Source: Alloactinosynnema sp. L-07 (GTDB lineage: Bacteria > Actinomycetota > Actinomycetes > Mycobacteriales > Pseudonocardiaceae). Taken from it: a stretch of DNA of 64,000 bases. A program made the position numbers and the translations under genes. Of the stretch, positions 1 to 9,761 are shown piece after piece. The notes beneath the pieces are model-generated. The model had not been told where the DNA came from, did not search any database, and saw only the letters and a list, made by a program, of their open reading frames with translations. The stretch covers positions 5,704,001 through 5,768,000 of the forward strand of contig NZ_LN850107.1 in assembly GCF_900070365.1 (NCBI RefSeq), in the 5' to 3' direction. Position 1 is the first letter of the stretch, and each line of letters opens with the position of its first letter.

Positions 1-759
1 CGAGTCGATGCGGCGCAGGCAGTGCGGGGCGGCGGCGGTGTAGCTGACCGCGTCCCAGTCGGCGACGCACGCCGCGGGCGCGTTGACCGGCCAGCCGTAC
101 TGCTGGGCGGCGTTCAGGCCGACGGTCACGGCGAGGTAGTCGCCGAACGCCTCGCCGATCGAGCCTGCCTCGTGGGCCGAGCCGAAGCCGGTGACCTGGG
201 CGTCGTGCACCGCGTGGCCGTACTCGTGCACGATGACCTCGGCGTCCTCGGCGTCATCGACGCCGCCCTTGCCGAGGCGGATGATGTCGTGCTTGTCCCA
301 GGAGTACGAGTTGTCCTGGCCCCACTGGTTGGTGCGCACGTCCTGCGACTCGGCGTTCACCGGCGCCAGCTCGCTGCCGAAGCCGATCGACTGCAGGTAC
401 TCCTGCGCCTGGTTGACCCAGAAGTAGGCCATGACCTGCTCGAACTCGTCTTGGTTGCGGGTGAAGACGAACCGGCCGTCGGCCGACCGCGCGGGCTTGC
501 CCGTCTCGGCACGCACGTTGACCCACTTGCCGGTGAGGGTGCCGGAGCCGTCGAGGTTGCGCAGCGGCACGGTCACGTAGGCCGACGCGGGCACCGCGGC
601 GTCCGCGTCCTTGTTGTCGGTCAGCGCCTGGTTCCCGCTGGACTGCACCGGGTTCACCATGAACACCTGGCCGACCCCGGTGGTGGGCGCGGCGTCCGCG
701 CCGGGGGCGGCGGCCACGACCAGGCCGAGCGTGAGCGTGAGGACCATACGGCGTCGCAT
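1..759 (-). CDS. Secreted zinc metalloprotease (M4/M36-like), C-terminus beyond window
   Basis: Reads from an ATG at 759 down through the window edge, so only the first 253 residues are visible. An N-terminal signal peptide (MRRRMVLTLTLGL, cleavage near ADA-AP at residue 24) indicates export. The zinc motif HEYGH lies at residues 178-182, and a downstream GSIGEAFGDY segment supplies the third ligand Glu near residue 203. This HExxH plus distal Glu layout is that of gluzincins such as thermolysin (M4) and fungalysin (M36). The role would be extracellular protein degradation. No long propeptide of FTP/PepSY type is evident before the catalytic part, unusual for classical M4/M36 enzymes, so the exact subfamily is open. 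Confidence 0.85.
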   Translation of the reverse strand, partial: MRRRMVLTLTLGLVVAAAPGADAAPTTGVGQVFMVNPVQSSGNQALTDNKDADAAVPASAYVTVPLRNLDGSGTLTGKWVNVRAETGKPARSADGRFVFTRNQDEFEQVMAYFWVNQAQEYLQSIGFGSELAPVNAESQDVRTNQWGQDNSYSWDKHDIIRLGKGGVDDAEDAEVIVHEYGHAVHDAQVTGFGSAHEAGSIGEAFGDYLAVTVGLNAAQQYGWPVNAPAACVADWDAVSYTAAAPHCLRRIDS

Positions 760-825
760 TGTGTGCTCCCTCTGGGACGTCAGTGGTGCACGCATCCTGC
801 CCCGCCGAACGACGTCAGGGAAGGG

Positions 826-3027
826 TCACGAGGTCCGCCGCAGCATGCGGGTGACGCCCGCAGCGACCGTGGTGGCCAGGATCCAGCCCGCGGCGACCAT
901 CGACGCCGCGATCCACTGGGAGGCGCCGCCGACCGTCCACTTGTTCTTGTGTCCGAAGTCGACGATGGGGACGATCAGGTCCAGGGTGTAGAGCACCGGG
1001 TTCCACACCAGGTGATCGTCCTGATTGGACTCCGACGGGGTCTGGATGAACGAGAACCAGACCGAACCCGCCACCAGGATCGCGATGAGCCACAACAGCG
1101 CGCGCATCGGGCGGTAGCCGTAGCCGACCATCCAGCGCTGCAGCCAGCTCCACAGGTGGATGCCGGGGCGGGTCCAGCGCGCGCCCTCGGCGAGGGCGGC
1201 GTAGCGGCGGCGCTGTTTCTCGACCAGGACCGTGGCCGCGTGTTCCTCGTTGCCGCCCGCGCGCAGCATCGCGGCGAGCTGGTCGTACGGGCCGGGGCGG
1301 TAGACCTCGCGCATGCCGTGGCGCAGCCAGCGCAACCGCTCGACGACGCGGGTGTCGGCGTCGAGCGGGACCGGGTCACCGAGGCCGTCGTAGCGGAACT
1401 CCTCCAGTTCGATCCGCCCGCCCGCCTGCCACAGCGACGCGTTGTCGGTGAGGGACGCGCAGTGCAGGTGGCGCAGGTCGATCTCGCCGCTGGGCGGGAT
1501 GGCCACGTCGAGCCGCAGTTCCTGGGTGCGCACCCCGAAGGCGTTGAGCGCGATGCCGTTGCTGCCCGCCGACAGGCGAGCGCCGTGAAAGTTGGTCTCG
1601 CGGCCGACCTCGGCGCGGCGGATGCGGATCTCGCCCTCGGCGAGGCTGTCGGCGAGGATCAGGTCGCGGCCGACGTGGGCGACGCGCAGGTCGAGCGACG
1701 GCTTGGGCGAGCGGTCGCGGTGGTACGTGCCGGGCGCCAGCAGGGAACTGCCGCGCAGGTCGACGTTCGCGGCGACCTTGATGCCCGGCAGCAGCAGCGA
1801 GCCGAACACGGTGGCCGACCGGGCGTCGAGGTTGCCACCGCAGGTGAACCGCCGCGCCTCGACCGCGTCGCCGTGGCGGTTGCTGAACACGCAGCGGTCG
1901 AGCAGCACACTGCCTTGCACCTGGACGTCGACCAGCCGCACCTGCCCCGCGACCCGTGCGTCCCGGGCGTCGATGCCGCCGCGGATCTGGGTGCCGTCGA
2001 AGTGCAACGACCGGTCGTCATACGGACCCGGGGCGCCGTCGACCGCGCGGAACGGCTCGCGCCCGCCCGACAGGTCGACCCTGGCGTGCGCCATTCGCAG
2101 TGACCCGCCGATGTGGGCGTTGACCATGCGCACGGTCCCGGTGCTGGCGAACCCGCGGTCGAGGTTGACATTGCCGTCCACTTTGGACCGATCGGCGACC
2201 AGCGTGGCGTTGGGGTCGTAGAACGGGTCGTCCGGCGGAACCGGCCGCGAGTGCTCGGTCCGCGGCGCCATCTTGGCTCCCCGCAACGAGAAGTCGCTGT
2301 CGATCCGCGCGCTGGCGAGCAACACCTGCCCGACACTGCGGAACGGCGTCCCGGTCGCGCCGTCCGGCGTCAGGTGCAGGTTGCCACCGACCTGGACGCC
2401 GTTTCCGTTGAGCGCGAAGCCTTTCGGGTTGTTGAGCAGCGCGCCCGCGAAGTTGACGTTGCCGCCCGTGCGCAGGCCGGGGATGCGGACCTCGCCCTCC
2501 GCCTGCATGTTCGCCGCGAGCAGCGCGCCCGCCAGGTGCAGCCGGTTGGCGTGCAGGGCGGGGCCGTCGGTGCTGAACAGCTTGCTGCCGCGCAGCACGA
2601 GCGAGCCGTGGATCTCACCGTCGGTCAGGTCGACCGTGCCCTGCACGACGGTGCCCGCCACGAGCAGGACATCGTTGTCACTGCGCAGGTTCCGCGCGGC
2701 CAGCCCCGGCAGCGCGCAGTCGCGGAACTCGACGCCCGCGAGCTTGGCCTGGCGCAGGTCGGGCGTGAACTCGAACCGGCAGCGGACGAACTCCAGCAGA
2801 TAAGGGAACTCGACGCCGCGCAGATCCAGCTGACCGGTCAGGAAGCGGTCGGAGACAGTCAGCACGGGGGCCGTGGCCGGGCGCCTGCGCCGCAGGACGC
2901 CGCCGGTGTCGGGCTCGATCGCCTGCCGCACGACCTCGGAAGCGGGCAGCCGCGCCCATGCGGGCGGGAACGGGTCGTGCGGATCGAGGATGCCACCCGG
3001 TTCCTCGGTCCAGTCCGCCGTCGCCAT
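826..3027 (-). CDS. Large beta-helix-like repeat protein with C-terminal membrane anchor
   Basis: 733-residue protein starting at an ATG preceded by a strong AGGAGGGGG site. Residues about 55-540 consist of repeated short strands with patterns such as LDLRG, GNVNF, GSVLLD and GNLDAR, which look like a right-handed beta-helix related to pentapeptide-repeat or bactofilin-type folds. After a charged helical stretch (about 560-635) come two hydrophobic segments at roughly 642-661 and 703-727, so the repeat domain should be membrane tethered. Similar actinobacterial proteins are sometimes labelled membrane-associated oxidoreductase, but no nucleotide-binding or redox motif is visible here, so that name is not supported. 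It stands alone between the protease gene and the ABC operon. Function unknown; a scaffold or envelope role is a guess. Confidence 0.8.
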   Translation of the reverse strand: MATADWTEEPGGILDPHDPFPPAWARLPASEVVRQAIEPDTGGVLRRRRPATAPVLTVSDRFLTGQLDLRGVEFPYLLEFVRCRFEFTPDLRQAKLAGVEFRDCALPGLAARNLRSDNDVLLVAGTVVQGTVDLTDGEIHGSLVLRGSKLFSTDGPALHANRLHLAGALLAANMQAEGEVRIPGLRTGGNVNFAGALLNNPKGFALNGNGVQVGGNLHLTPDGATGTPFRSVGQVLLASARIDSDFSLRGAKMAPRTEHSRPVPPDDPFYDPNATLVADRSKVDGNVNLDRGFASTGTVRMVNAHIGGSLRMAHARVDLSGGREPFRAVDGAPGPYDDRSLHFDGTQIRGGIDARDARVAGQVRLVDVQVQGSVLLDRCVFSNRHGDAVEARRFTCGGNLDARSATVFGSLLLPGIKVAANVDLRGSSLLAPGTYHRDRSPKPSLDLRVAHVGRDLILADSLAEGEIRIRRAEVGRETNFHGARLSAGSNGIALNAFGVRTQELRLDVAIPPSGEIDLRHLHCASLTDNASLWQAGGRIELEEFRYDGLGDPVPLDADTRVVERLRWLRHGMREVYRPGPYDQLAAMLRAGGNEEHAATVLVEKQRRRYAALAEGARWTRPGIHLWSWLQRWMVGYGYRPMRALLWLIAILVAGSVWFSFIQTPSESNQDDHLVWNPVLYTLDLIVPIVDFGHKNKWTVGGASQWIAASMVAAGWILATTVAAGVTRMLRRTS

Positions 3028-3133
3028 CGCGCCCCCTCCTCGATCTTGCTGCCCGAGGAGTTAAACGCACGCCGGCTACGCTTCGTTCCCATCCGGTCGC
3101 CCCACGTATGCGAAACGACCGGATGGACGAAGA

Positions 3134-3886
3134 TCAGTCGATGTGCGTCGGGTCCAGAACGCGCTTGAGGAAGGTCTTGGTGCGCTCGTGCTGCGGCGAG
3201 CCGATGACCTGGGCCGCCGGGCCCTGCTCGACGACGTAGCCGCCGTCCATGAACAGGACCTTGTCCGCCACCTCACGCGCGAACTGCATCTCGTGGGTGA
3301 CGACCAGCATCGTCATGCCCTCGTCGGCCAGGCCGCGCATGACCGCCAGCACCTCGCCGACCAGTTCCGGGTCGAGCGCCGAGGTCGGCTCGTCGAACAG
3401 CATGACCTCGGGGTTCATCGACAGCGCGCGGGCGATCGCCACCCGCTGTTGCTGGCCGCCGGAGAGCTGGCTGGGCAGGGCGTTGACCTTGTCGGCCAAG
3501 CCCACCCGTTCCATGTTCGCCATCGCGACCTTCTCGGCCTCGGCCTTGGACCTGCCGAGGACCTTGCGCTGCGCGATGGTCAGGTTGTTCAGCACCGTGA
3601 GGTGGCCGAACAGGTTGAACGACTGGAACACCATGCCGATCCGCCGCCGCGCGCCGTCGAGATCGGTGTCGGGGTGGGTCAGCTCAACGCCGTTGACGAC
3701 CACGGAACCGTCGTTAGGTTCCTCAAGCAGGTTCACGCATCGCAGCAGCGTGGACTTGCCGGAGCCGGACGGGCCGATGATGCAGACGACCTCGCCAGAG
3801 GCCACCTCGACGTCGATGCCGCGCAGGACTTTCAGGGTGCCGAAACTCTTGGTGAGTCCGGTGATGCGGACCGCGGGCTCACTCAC
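3134..3886 (-). CDS. Polar amino-acid ABC transporter ATP-binding protein (GlnQ-like)
   Basis: 250 residues from a GTG at 3886 that overlaps the permease stop by four bases (GTGA), which decides this start over a longer upstream frame. Walker A is GPSGSGKST, the signature [15 protein letters not shown] and Walker [13 protein letters not shown], with a downstream switch His in VVTHEM. These are the hallmarks of the GlnQ/GluA class that powers glutamate/glutamine-type uptake. It is the last gene of a three-gene operon (binding protein, permease, ATPase) and would sit on the inner face of the membrane, hydrolysing ATP for import. The substrate is inferred from family only. Confidence 0.95.
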   Translation of the reverse strand: MSEPAVRITGLTKSFGTLKVLRGIDVEVASGEVVCIIGPSGSGKSTLLRCVNLLEEPNDGSVVVNGVELTHPDTDLDGARRRIGMVFQSFNLFGHLTVLNNLTIAQRKVLGRSKAEAEKVAMANMERVGLADKVNALPSQLSGGQQQRVAIARALSMNPEVMLFDEPTSALDPELVGEVLAVMRGLADEGMTMLVVTHEMQFAREVADKVLFMDGGYVVEQGPAAQVIGSPQHERTKTFLKRVLDPTHID

Positions 3887-4713
3887 TTGACGGCCTCCAC
3901 GTCCACGTCGACCTTCTCCGGCGACGCGATCTTGCGTCCGCCGGTCCGCTTCTCCAGGTACCGCGACAGGTAGGAGAGCGGAATGGTGATGATCAGGTAA
4001 CAAATGCCCGCGACCAGAACTGGGGTCAAGCTGCGGGACTGGTTCAGCGAGGTGCGACCGAACTGGGTGAGCTCGTACTGCAGCGGGCTCGACCCCAGGA
4101 ACAGCACGAGCGACGAGTCCTTGGTCAGCAGGATCAGCTCGTTGGTGAGCGGCGGCAAGATGATCTTGAACGCCTGCGGGATGACGATCCAGATCATCGC
4201 CCGGCCCTCCGACATGCCCAGCGACCGCGCCGCCTCGACCTGTCCCTTGGGGACGGCCTGGATACCCGCGCGGATCGTTTCGGCCATGTACGCCGAGCCG
4301 ACGATGCCCAGCGCGATCATGATCGCGACGTAGCGGTCGAGGTTGGTGCCGAAGGCCAGCGGGATACCGCTACCGATAGCCAGGATGACCAGCAGCGCGG
4401 GCAGGCCGCGGAAGAACTCGATGTAGGCGCCCGCGATCCACCGGTACACCGCGACGCTCGACAGCCGCATCAGTGCCAGGATCAAGCCGAGCGCCAACCC
4501 GAACCCGAACCCGAGTCCGGTGTAGATCAGGGTGTTGACCAGGGCGACGCTGATGACCTCGGGGAACATCTTGGCGGCGACGTCGAGGTCGAAGAAGGCC
4601 ATCCGGATCTTGCCCCAGTCCGCGGCGAACGCCGCGACCAGGACGAAGGCGACGAGAACGGCGTATTGGGCGGTCCGGATCACCCGAACGCGTTGGCGTT
4701 TGGTCATTGCCAT
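3883..4713 (-). CDS. Polar amino-acid ABC transporter permease (HisM/GluC-like)
   Basis: 276 residues. The ATG at 4713 is preferred over an upstream in-frame ATG because AGGAG lies five bases before it. The protein has one N-terminal membrane helix followed by a typical five-helix BPD_transp_1 domain; the EAA loop is visible as [33 protein letters not shown]. The segment [23 protein letters not shown] and the [11 protein letters not shown] region are standard for the HisMQ/GlnP permease family. It probably forms a homodimer with the neighbouring GlnQ-like ATPase. The stop overlaps the next start (GTGA), implying translational coupling. Confidence 0.94.
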   Translation of the reverse strand: MAMTKRQRVRVIRTAQYAVLVAFVLVAAFAADWGKIRMAFFDLDVAAKMFPEVISVALVNTLIYTGLGFGFGLALGLILALMRLSSVAVYRWIAGAYIEFFRGLPALLVILAIGSGIPLAFGTNLDRYVAIMIALGIVGSAYMAETIRAGIQAVPKGQVEAARSLGMSEGRAMIWIVIPQAFKIILPPLTNELILLTKDSSLVLFLGSSPLQYELTQFGRTSLNQSRSLTPVLVAGICYLIITIPLSYLSRYLEKRTGGRKIASPEKVDVDVEAVK

Positions 4714-4786
4714 ATTCGCTCCTAGGAAATGGCTCCGCACATGCTGCGGGGCCGGCGCGACGTGCGCGCCGACCCCGCGGCCGTTG

Positions 4787-5608
4787 CTAGTTGCTACCCG
4801 GCTTCTTGCCGAACCACTTCTCGTAGATCTTGTCGTACTCGCCGCTCTTCTTGGCGTCGGCCAGCGTCGAGTTGATGAGCTTCAGGAGCTTGTCGTTGCC
4901 CTTCTTGACACCGATGCCGTACTGCTCACCGGTGGCGAACTCCTTGACGACCTCGAAGTCGGTCTTCTTCTTGGCCCAGTCGAACAGCACGCCGTTGTCG
5001 TTGATGCCCGCGGCGACCTGGCCGGTCTCGACCGCGGTCAGCAGCAGACCGAGGTCCTCGAAGGTGACCAGCTCGACGCCCGGCGCGTTCTTCTGCGCGT
5101 ACTCCATGCCGGTGGTGCCGTTCTGCACCGCGAGCTTCTTGCCGCTCAGCCCGGCGAGGTCCTTGATGCCGGAGCCCTTCTTCGACACGAGCGCCTGGGT
5201 GGCGTCGAAGTAGGGGTCGGAGAAGTCGAAGTTCTGCTTGCGCGTGTCGGTGATCGTCATCCCGGCCGCGGCGAGGTCGCACTTGCCCGAGTTCAGGTCG
5301 ACACCGGACTGGATGCCGTCGAACGGGGTGTCGATGATCTCCTGCGTGACGTTGATCTTCTTCGCGACCAGGTCGACCAGGTCGACGTCGAACCCGATGA
5401 CCTTGCCGTCCTTTTCGAACTGGAACGGCTCGTAAGGCAGACCGGTGCAGGTCAGCAGCTTGCCGGACTTGATGAGCTGAGGGGCGTCCGCCGCCGCACC
5501 CGTCGTGGAGCCCCCGGAGGGCGTGTCCGTCTTCCCGCATCCCGCTGCGGCGACCGCGAGGGCCAGCGCCGGGACCAGGGCGAACACCTTGAGCTTGGAT
5601 CGAAGCAC
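4787..5608 (-). CDS. Amino-acid ABC transporter substrate-binding lipoprotein
   Basis: 273 residues from a GTG at 5608 with GAGGAG seven bases upstream. The N-terminus carries a lipoprotein signal ending in AAGC, so Cys24 should be lipidated and the protein displayed on the outer face of the membrane. The mature part is a type II periplasmic-binding fold (SBP_bac_3): the opening KLLTCTGLPYEPFQF, then GFDVDLVDLVAKK, the hinge region DFSDPYFDATQALV, and GTTGMEYAQ match glutamate/glutamine binders. First gene of the operon; the permease starts 73 bases downstream. Ligand not provable from sequence, but acidic or amide amino acids are most likely. Confidence 0.94.
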   Translation of the reverse strand: MLRSKLKVFALVPALALAVAAAGCGKTDTPSGGSTTGAAADAPQLIKSGKLLTCTGLPYEPFQFEKDGKVIGFDVDLVDLVAKKINVTQEIIDTPFDGIQSGVDLNSGKCDLAAAGMTITDTRKQNFDFSDPYFDATQALVSKKGSGIKDLAGLSGKKLAVQNGTTGMEYAQKNAPGVELVTFEDLGLLLTAVETGQVAAGINDNGVLFDWAKKKTDFEVVKEFATGEQYGIGVKKGNDKLLKLINSTLADAKKSGEYDKIYEKWFGKKPGSN

Positions 5609-5780
5609 GGTGTCACTCCTCGTAACTTTGTTCAGGTCGAGTGCACGCATACTGCCACCGTCACCCGGCCATGTGCAGTACAAGTTCGTTTGTCACGCCA
5701 CCGCAGCCAAGTTGTTGCGTCGCCTTGACCCCGCGCGCAGCATTTGCGCATAGCGGAGTTCGGGACCGAAAGAAGTCCGT

Positions 5781-8441
5781 TCAGTCGACCCCGTCAGGCC
5801 ACCCGGCGAGCAATACCGCCACCAACGCCGTCCACCCGGTCTGGTGGGTGGCGCCCAGGCCCTCGCCGGTGTCGCCGTCGAAATACTCACTGAATGTCAT
5901 GTGCTCCCGCCAGCGCGGGGAGTCGGTCGACTCGATGCGTTTCCCGTCGGCGGGGCGGGCGCCGTCCGGGCCGGGCAGGAACAGCGCGGCGAGCCTGCCC
6001 GCCAGGCCGCGGGCCGCCTGACCTGCGGTGACCTGCGTATCCGAACCGGTCGGCACGGGCAGGGTGATGCCACCGCGGTGGAACTCGTCGAGGACGAACA
6101 GGGCCTCCACCAGCAGGGCGTTCGTCGGGAACCAGACCGGGCCGCGCCAGTTGGAGTTGCCGCCGAACATCGTGGTGTGGGACTCGCCGGGTTCGTAGTG
6201 GATCCGGTGTTCCGAGCCCGCGATGTCGACCACGATCCCGTCGCGGTGGGCGGCGGACAATGACCGGATGCCGTGCGGGCTGAGGAACTCGGCCTCGTCG
6301 AACATCCGGGTCAGCACGCGCCGGAGTTTGCCTTCATCCAGCAGCGACAGCAGGGCGCGGCGGCCGTCCTCGTCCTCGCGCCAGGTGAGGAACTGGCCGA
6401 ACTCGGGCTGGCGGTGCAGCACGTAGTTGAGCCGTTCGGCGAACGCGGGCAGCTCGGTGAACACCCACGGCTCCAGCGACGCCGAGGCCAGTATCGGGAT
6501 AAGCCCGACCATCGACCGCACCCGGACCGGCCGCGACTGCTCGCCCGCGCGGGCGAGCAGGTCGTAGCAGAAGCCGTCCTGCTCGTCCCAGATCGGCGCC
6601 CCGGCCGAGCCGAAGTGGGTCGAGGCCTGCGCGATGGCCAGGAAGTGCTCGACGAACTTGGTCGCCACGTCCTCATACGCCGGGTCGTGCCTGGCCAACT
6701 CCAGCGCCATGGTCATCAGGTGCAGGGCGTAGGTGGCCATCCACGAGGTCGCGTCGGACTGCTCGAAGCGCCAGCCGTCGGGCAGCGGCTCGGAGCGGTT
6801 GACCGGGCCGATGTTGTCCATGCCGAGGAAGCCGCCCTCGAACAGGTTGTTGCCCTCGGGATCCTTGCGGTTGACCCACCACGAGAAGTTGAGCAGCAGC
6901 TTGTGGAACACCCTGGCCAGGAACAGCCGGTCGCCGTGGCCGGTCGCGCGCTGCTCGGCCCGATAGACCTGCAGCGCCGCCCACGCGTGCACCGGCGGGT
7001 TGACGTCGCCGAACTCCCACTCGTAGGCGGGCAGCCGACCGTCGGGGTGCATCAGCCACTCGCGGCACAGCAGGAGCAACTGGTCCTTGGCGAAAGCCGG
7101 GTCGATCTGGGCGAACGGCACCATCTGGAAGGCCAGGTCCCACGCGGCGAACCAGGGGTACTCCCACTCGTCGGGCATGGACAGCACATCGGCGACGTCC
7201 ATCTGGGTCCAGTGCCGGTTGCGCGCGTCCGACGCCTTCCGCTCGGCCGGTGCCGGTGGGTGCGCCGGGTCGCCCTCCAACCACTCACGGACCCGGAACC
7301 GGTAGTGCTGCTTTGTCCACAGCAGACCCGCGAACGCGCGCCGGGCGACCTGCTTCTCCTGTTCGCTCGCGGCGGGCGCGATGCCGTCGTAGAACGCGTC
7401 GGCCTCGGCCTCGCGGTCGGCCATGGTCTTGTGGAAGTTGCCGCTGAACGCGCCGCCGTGGCCGTCGCCGCTGATCAGCCGCAGTCTCACGGTGACCGAC
7501 TCGCCCGGGGCGACCGCGTCGAACCGGTACCACCCGGCGGCCTTGGTGCCCGGCTGCGATGCGCCGTTGACGAGCTGGCAGGAGTCGGGGTCGCCGTTGA
7601 CGATGTGGTCGCCGATGCCCGACTTGACGTACCGGCTGGGGTTGGCGTCGCGGCCGAACAGCAGCGCCTCATCGGTCTCGTTGTCGGTGACGAGCAGCCG
7701 CGGCGAGCCGTCGAAGTGCAGCGTGTACCGGCCGAGGCTGGAGTGCTCGGCCAGGACCCGCGACCAGCCGTCGACGGTCGAGGCGACCAGCGACGGCTTG
7801 CGCGCGTCGCGGCCCCACGACCAGGTGTTGCGGAACCAGACCTGCGGCACCAGGTGCAGCGGCGCCGGGTCGGGGCCGTGGTTGGTCGCGGTGATCTGGA
7901 CACAGAGGTCCTCGGGACCGGCCTTGGCGTAGGTGACCTCGACGTCGAAGAAGCGGTCCTGGTCGAGCACCCCGGTGTCGGCGAGCTTGGGCTCACGCGC
8001 GTCGCGCCCGGCGGCCTTGGCGAGTTCCCGCAGGCGGGCGTAGGGGTAGGCGGCGTGCGGGTAGCGGTAGACGACCTTCATCCACGAATGGGTGGGGGTG
8101 CCGTCGACCACCCACCAGTGTTCCTTGACGTCCTCGCCGTGGTTGCCCTCGGCGTTGGCGAGGCCGAAGTAGCGTTCCTTGAGGATCTCGTCCTGGCCGT
8201 TCCACAGCGCCACGCTCAGGTTGAGGAACCCGTACCGGTCGCAGATCCCGGCGATCCCGTCCTCACCCCACCGGTAGGCGCGGGAGCGGGCCTGCTCGAA
8301 CGGGAAGTATCCCCAGGCGTCCCCGTTCGCTGAGTAATCCTCACGGACTGTGCCCCATTGTCTCCCGGCCAGGTAGGGCCCCCAGTGCCGCCAGGGTGAG
8401 TGCGCGAACGGTGATTCGGCGAGCCTGTCGTGTTCGTTCAT
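5781..8441 (-). CDS. GH63-like glucosidase (MGH1-type six-hairpin glycosidase)
   Basis: 886 residues from the ATG at 8441 (MNEHDRLAES); frames further upstream run into the promoter region. The N-terminal third is a beta-sandwich segment beginning HWGPYLAGRQWGTVREDYS. The C-terminal part is an (alpha/alpha)6 barrel with WEYPWFAAWDLAFQMVP and LPAYEWEFGDVNPPVHAW, the latter containing acidic residues typical of the catalytic centre in the GH63/mannosylglycerate-hydrolase clan; GNSNWRGPVWFPTNALLVEAL is also characteristic. No signal peptide, so likely cytosolic, trimming alpha-glucosides or glucosylglycerate-type compatible solutes. The substrate is not determinable here. Divergent from the PPE-like gene. 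Confidence 0.88.
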   Translation of the reverse strand: MNEHDRLAESPFAHSPWRHWGPYLAGRQWGTVREDYSANGDAWGYFPFEQARSRAYRWGEDGIAGICDRYGFLNLSVALWNGQDEILKERYFGLANAEGNHGEDVKEHWWVVDGTPTHSWMKVVYRYPHAAYPYARLRELAKAAGRDAREPKLADTGVLDQDRFFDVEVTYAKAGPEDLCVQITATNHGPDPAPLHLVPQVWFRNTWSWGRDARKPSLVASTVDGWSRVLAEHSSLGRYTLHFDGSPRLLVTDNETDEALLFGRDANPSRYVKSGIGDHIVNGDPDSCQLVNGASQPGTKAAGWYRFDAVAPGESVTVRLRLISGDGHGGAFSGNFHKTMADREAEADAFYDGIAPAASEQEKQVARRAFAGLLWTKQHYRFRVREWLEGDPAHPPAPAERKASDARNRHWTQMDVADVLSMPDEWEYPWFAAWDLAFQMVPFAQIDPAFAKDQLLLLCREWLMHPDGRLPAYEWEFGDVNPPVHAWAALQVYRAEQRATGHGDRLFLARVFHKLLLNFSWWVNRKDPEGNNLFEGGFLGMDNIGPVNRSEPLPDGWRFEQSDATSWMATYALHLMTMALELARHDPAYEDVATKFVEHFLAIAQASTHFGSAGAPIWDEQDGFCYDLLARAGEQSRPVRVRSMVGLIPILASASLEPWVFTELPAFAERLNYVLHRQPEFGQFLTWREDEDGRRALLSLLDEGKLRRVLTRMFDEAEFLSPHGIRSLSAAHRDGIVVDIAGSEHRIHYEPGESHTTMFGGNSNWRGPVWFPTNALLVEALFVLDEFHRGGITLPVPTGSDTQVTAGQAARGLAGRLAALFLPGPDGARPADGKRIESTDSPRWREHMTFSEYFDGDTGEGLGATHQTGWTALVAVLLAGWPDGVD

Positions 8442-8486
8442 CGCCCACCAGTGTGGACCGGCGCGCGGGATGATGTGAAACGTCCC

Positions 8487-8520
8487 CGTGACGACCGTGA
8501 CGTTCGGTAAGGTCGTCACG
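8487..8520. promoter_or_regulatory. Inverted repeat in divergent promoter region
   Basis: Perfect 10-bp arms CGTGACGACC (8487-8496) and GGTCGTCACG (8511-8520) separated by 14 bases, lying in the 109-bp gap between the divergent glucosidase and PPE-like genes. The partial repeat CGTGACG recurs inside the spacer. Position fits a regulator-binding site controlling one or both genes; no regulator gene is adjacent. Confidence 0.45.
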
Positions 8521-8550
8521 CGCCAAGAGTGAGAGTCAATCGGGGGCAGC

Positions 8551-9759
8551 ATGTTCGAGGCGGGTGGCGGTGGCGGCGGCGGACTGTCCGCGCACCAGAT
8601 CTATATCGCGCTGAAAGAGGGGCCCGGCACCCACAGCCTGGAGTCCGCCTACGGCGTGGCCGACACCGAAGCGACTCTCGAAGCCGAGCGCGCCAAGCTC
8701 GTGCAGCGGCTCGCCGAGAAGATCGAAGCCGGTTGGGAAGGCCAGGCGGGCGCCGCCGCGTTCGGCGCGGCCAAGCCGCTGGCCGACGTCTCCATCGTCG
8801 GGGCCACCAACCTGGAGAAGACCCACATCCTGCTCCAGCAGCAGGCCGACGGCTTCAACCGCGCGTCGTCCCAGGTGCACCCGGTCGCGGAGAACCCGCC
8901 GGAGACGAACTGGATCGACGACTGGAGTCCCTGGGACACCGACACCGAGGACGAGGTCAAGCGGCACCAGGAGAAGTCCGAGCACAACATCCGCGTCTAC
9001 CGCCAGTACGACGACCAGAGCATGTCCAACGAGCAGGAACTGCCGATGGACTACTCGTACCTGACGGATCCGGGCGGCTCGGTCGCGGTCACCCCGCCCG
9101 ACGGCGGCGGCAAGGAGCCGGTCGACCCCGGCAAGAAGGACCCGTGGACCCCTCCGGGGGGCGACGGCCGGGACGACCGCTACAACCCGCCATCGCTGCC
9201 TGACGAGAACAAGCCCAACCCGCCGGACCAGACCAGGCCCCAGCAGGTCGGTCCGCCGCAGGTGACGCTGCCCAACGAGCACCACAACCTGCCGAACCGG
9301 CCGGAGATCACCCGGCCGCCGGTCAGCCTGCCGCCGCAGCCGCCGGTCAGCCCGCCGTACCCGCCTGGACCGTTCGGGCCGGGCGGCGGCGGTGGCACGG
9401 GCGGCGGCCCCCGCGGTGGTGGACCCGGTGGCGGGCCGCGCGGTGGCCCTGGTGGTCTCGGCGCGACCGGTCCCCGGTCCGGCTTCGGCGGCGGTTCCGG
9501 CGCGGAGCACGGTCCTGGCGGCCGGGCGGGCGCTGGTGCGCTCGGCGGTGAGCACGGTCCGGGTGGACGCGGTGCCGCCGGTGGCGCGGGCGCCGGTCGT
9601 GGCGGCGCGGGCATGGGCGGCGGCATGGGTGGCGGCGGCGGTCGCGGCCAGGGTGGCGAGGACGAAGAGCACACCCGCGCGTCGTTCCTGCAGGAAGACG
9701 ACCCGGAGGCGATCTTCGGCACCGACGAGGTCACCGCGCCACCGGTCATCGGGGAGTAA
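8551..9759 (+). CDS. PPE-like type VII secretion substrate with Pro/Gly-rich tail
   Basis: 402 residues. The N-terminal about 150 residues are helical and contain a WxG turn (GWEGQAG, Trp62) between two helices, the arrangement of WXG100/PPE superfamily proteins exported by ESX systems. The rest is low complexity: a Pro-rich part (about 175-270) followed by long Gly-rich blocks (about 275-370) and an acidic end. The next gene, two bases downstream, encodes an EspG-like chaperone, the standard partner of PPE proteins, which supports the assignment. No ESX core genes (EccB/C/D) are present in the window, so export would depend on an apparatus elsewhere. Surface or secreted location inferred. 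Confidence 0.75.
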   Translation: MFEAGGGGGGGLSAHQIYIALKEGPGTHSLESAYGVADTEATLEAERAKLVQRLAEKIEAGWEGQAGAAAFGAAKPLADVSIVGATNLEKTHILLQQQADGFNRASSQVHPVAENPPETNWIDDWSPWDTDTEDEVKRHQEKSEHNIRVYRQYDDQSMSNEQELPMDYSYLTDPGGSVAVTPPDGGGKEPVDPGKKDPWTPPGGDGRDDRYNPPSLPDENKPNPPDQTRPQQVGPPQVTLPNEHHNLPNRPEITRPPVSLPPQPPVSPPYPPGPFGPGGGGGTGGGPRGGGPGGGPRGGPGGLGATGPRSGFGGGSGAEHGPGGRAGAGALGGEHGPGGRGAAGGAGAGRGGAGMGGGMGGGGGRGQGGEDEEHTRASFLQEDDPEAIFGTDEVTAPPVIGE

Positions 9760-9761
9760 GG

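Noticed and set aside
22..2103. Very long plus-strand open frame opposite the protease and beta-helix genes
   Set aside because: Composition (Arg/Val/Gly-rich, no fold motifs) and position antisense to genes with signal peptide, zinc motif and good ribosome sites show it is a high-GC shadow frame.
3887..4003. Upstream extension of the ABC ATPase
   Set aside because: The extension overlaps the permease by 120 bases, and the GTG in the GTGA overlap gives the normal family start.
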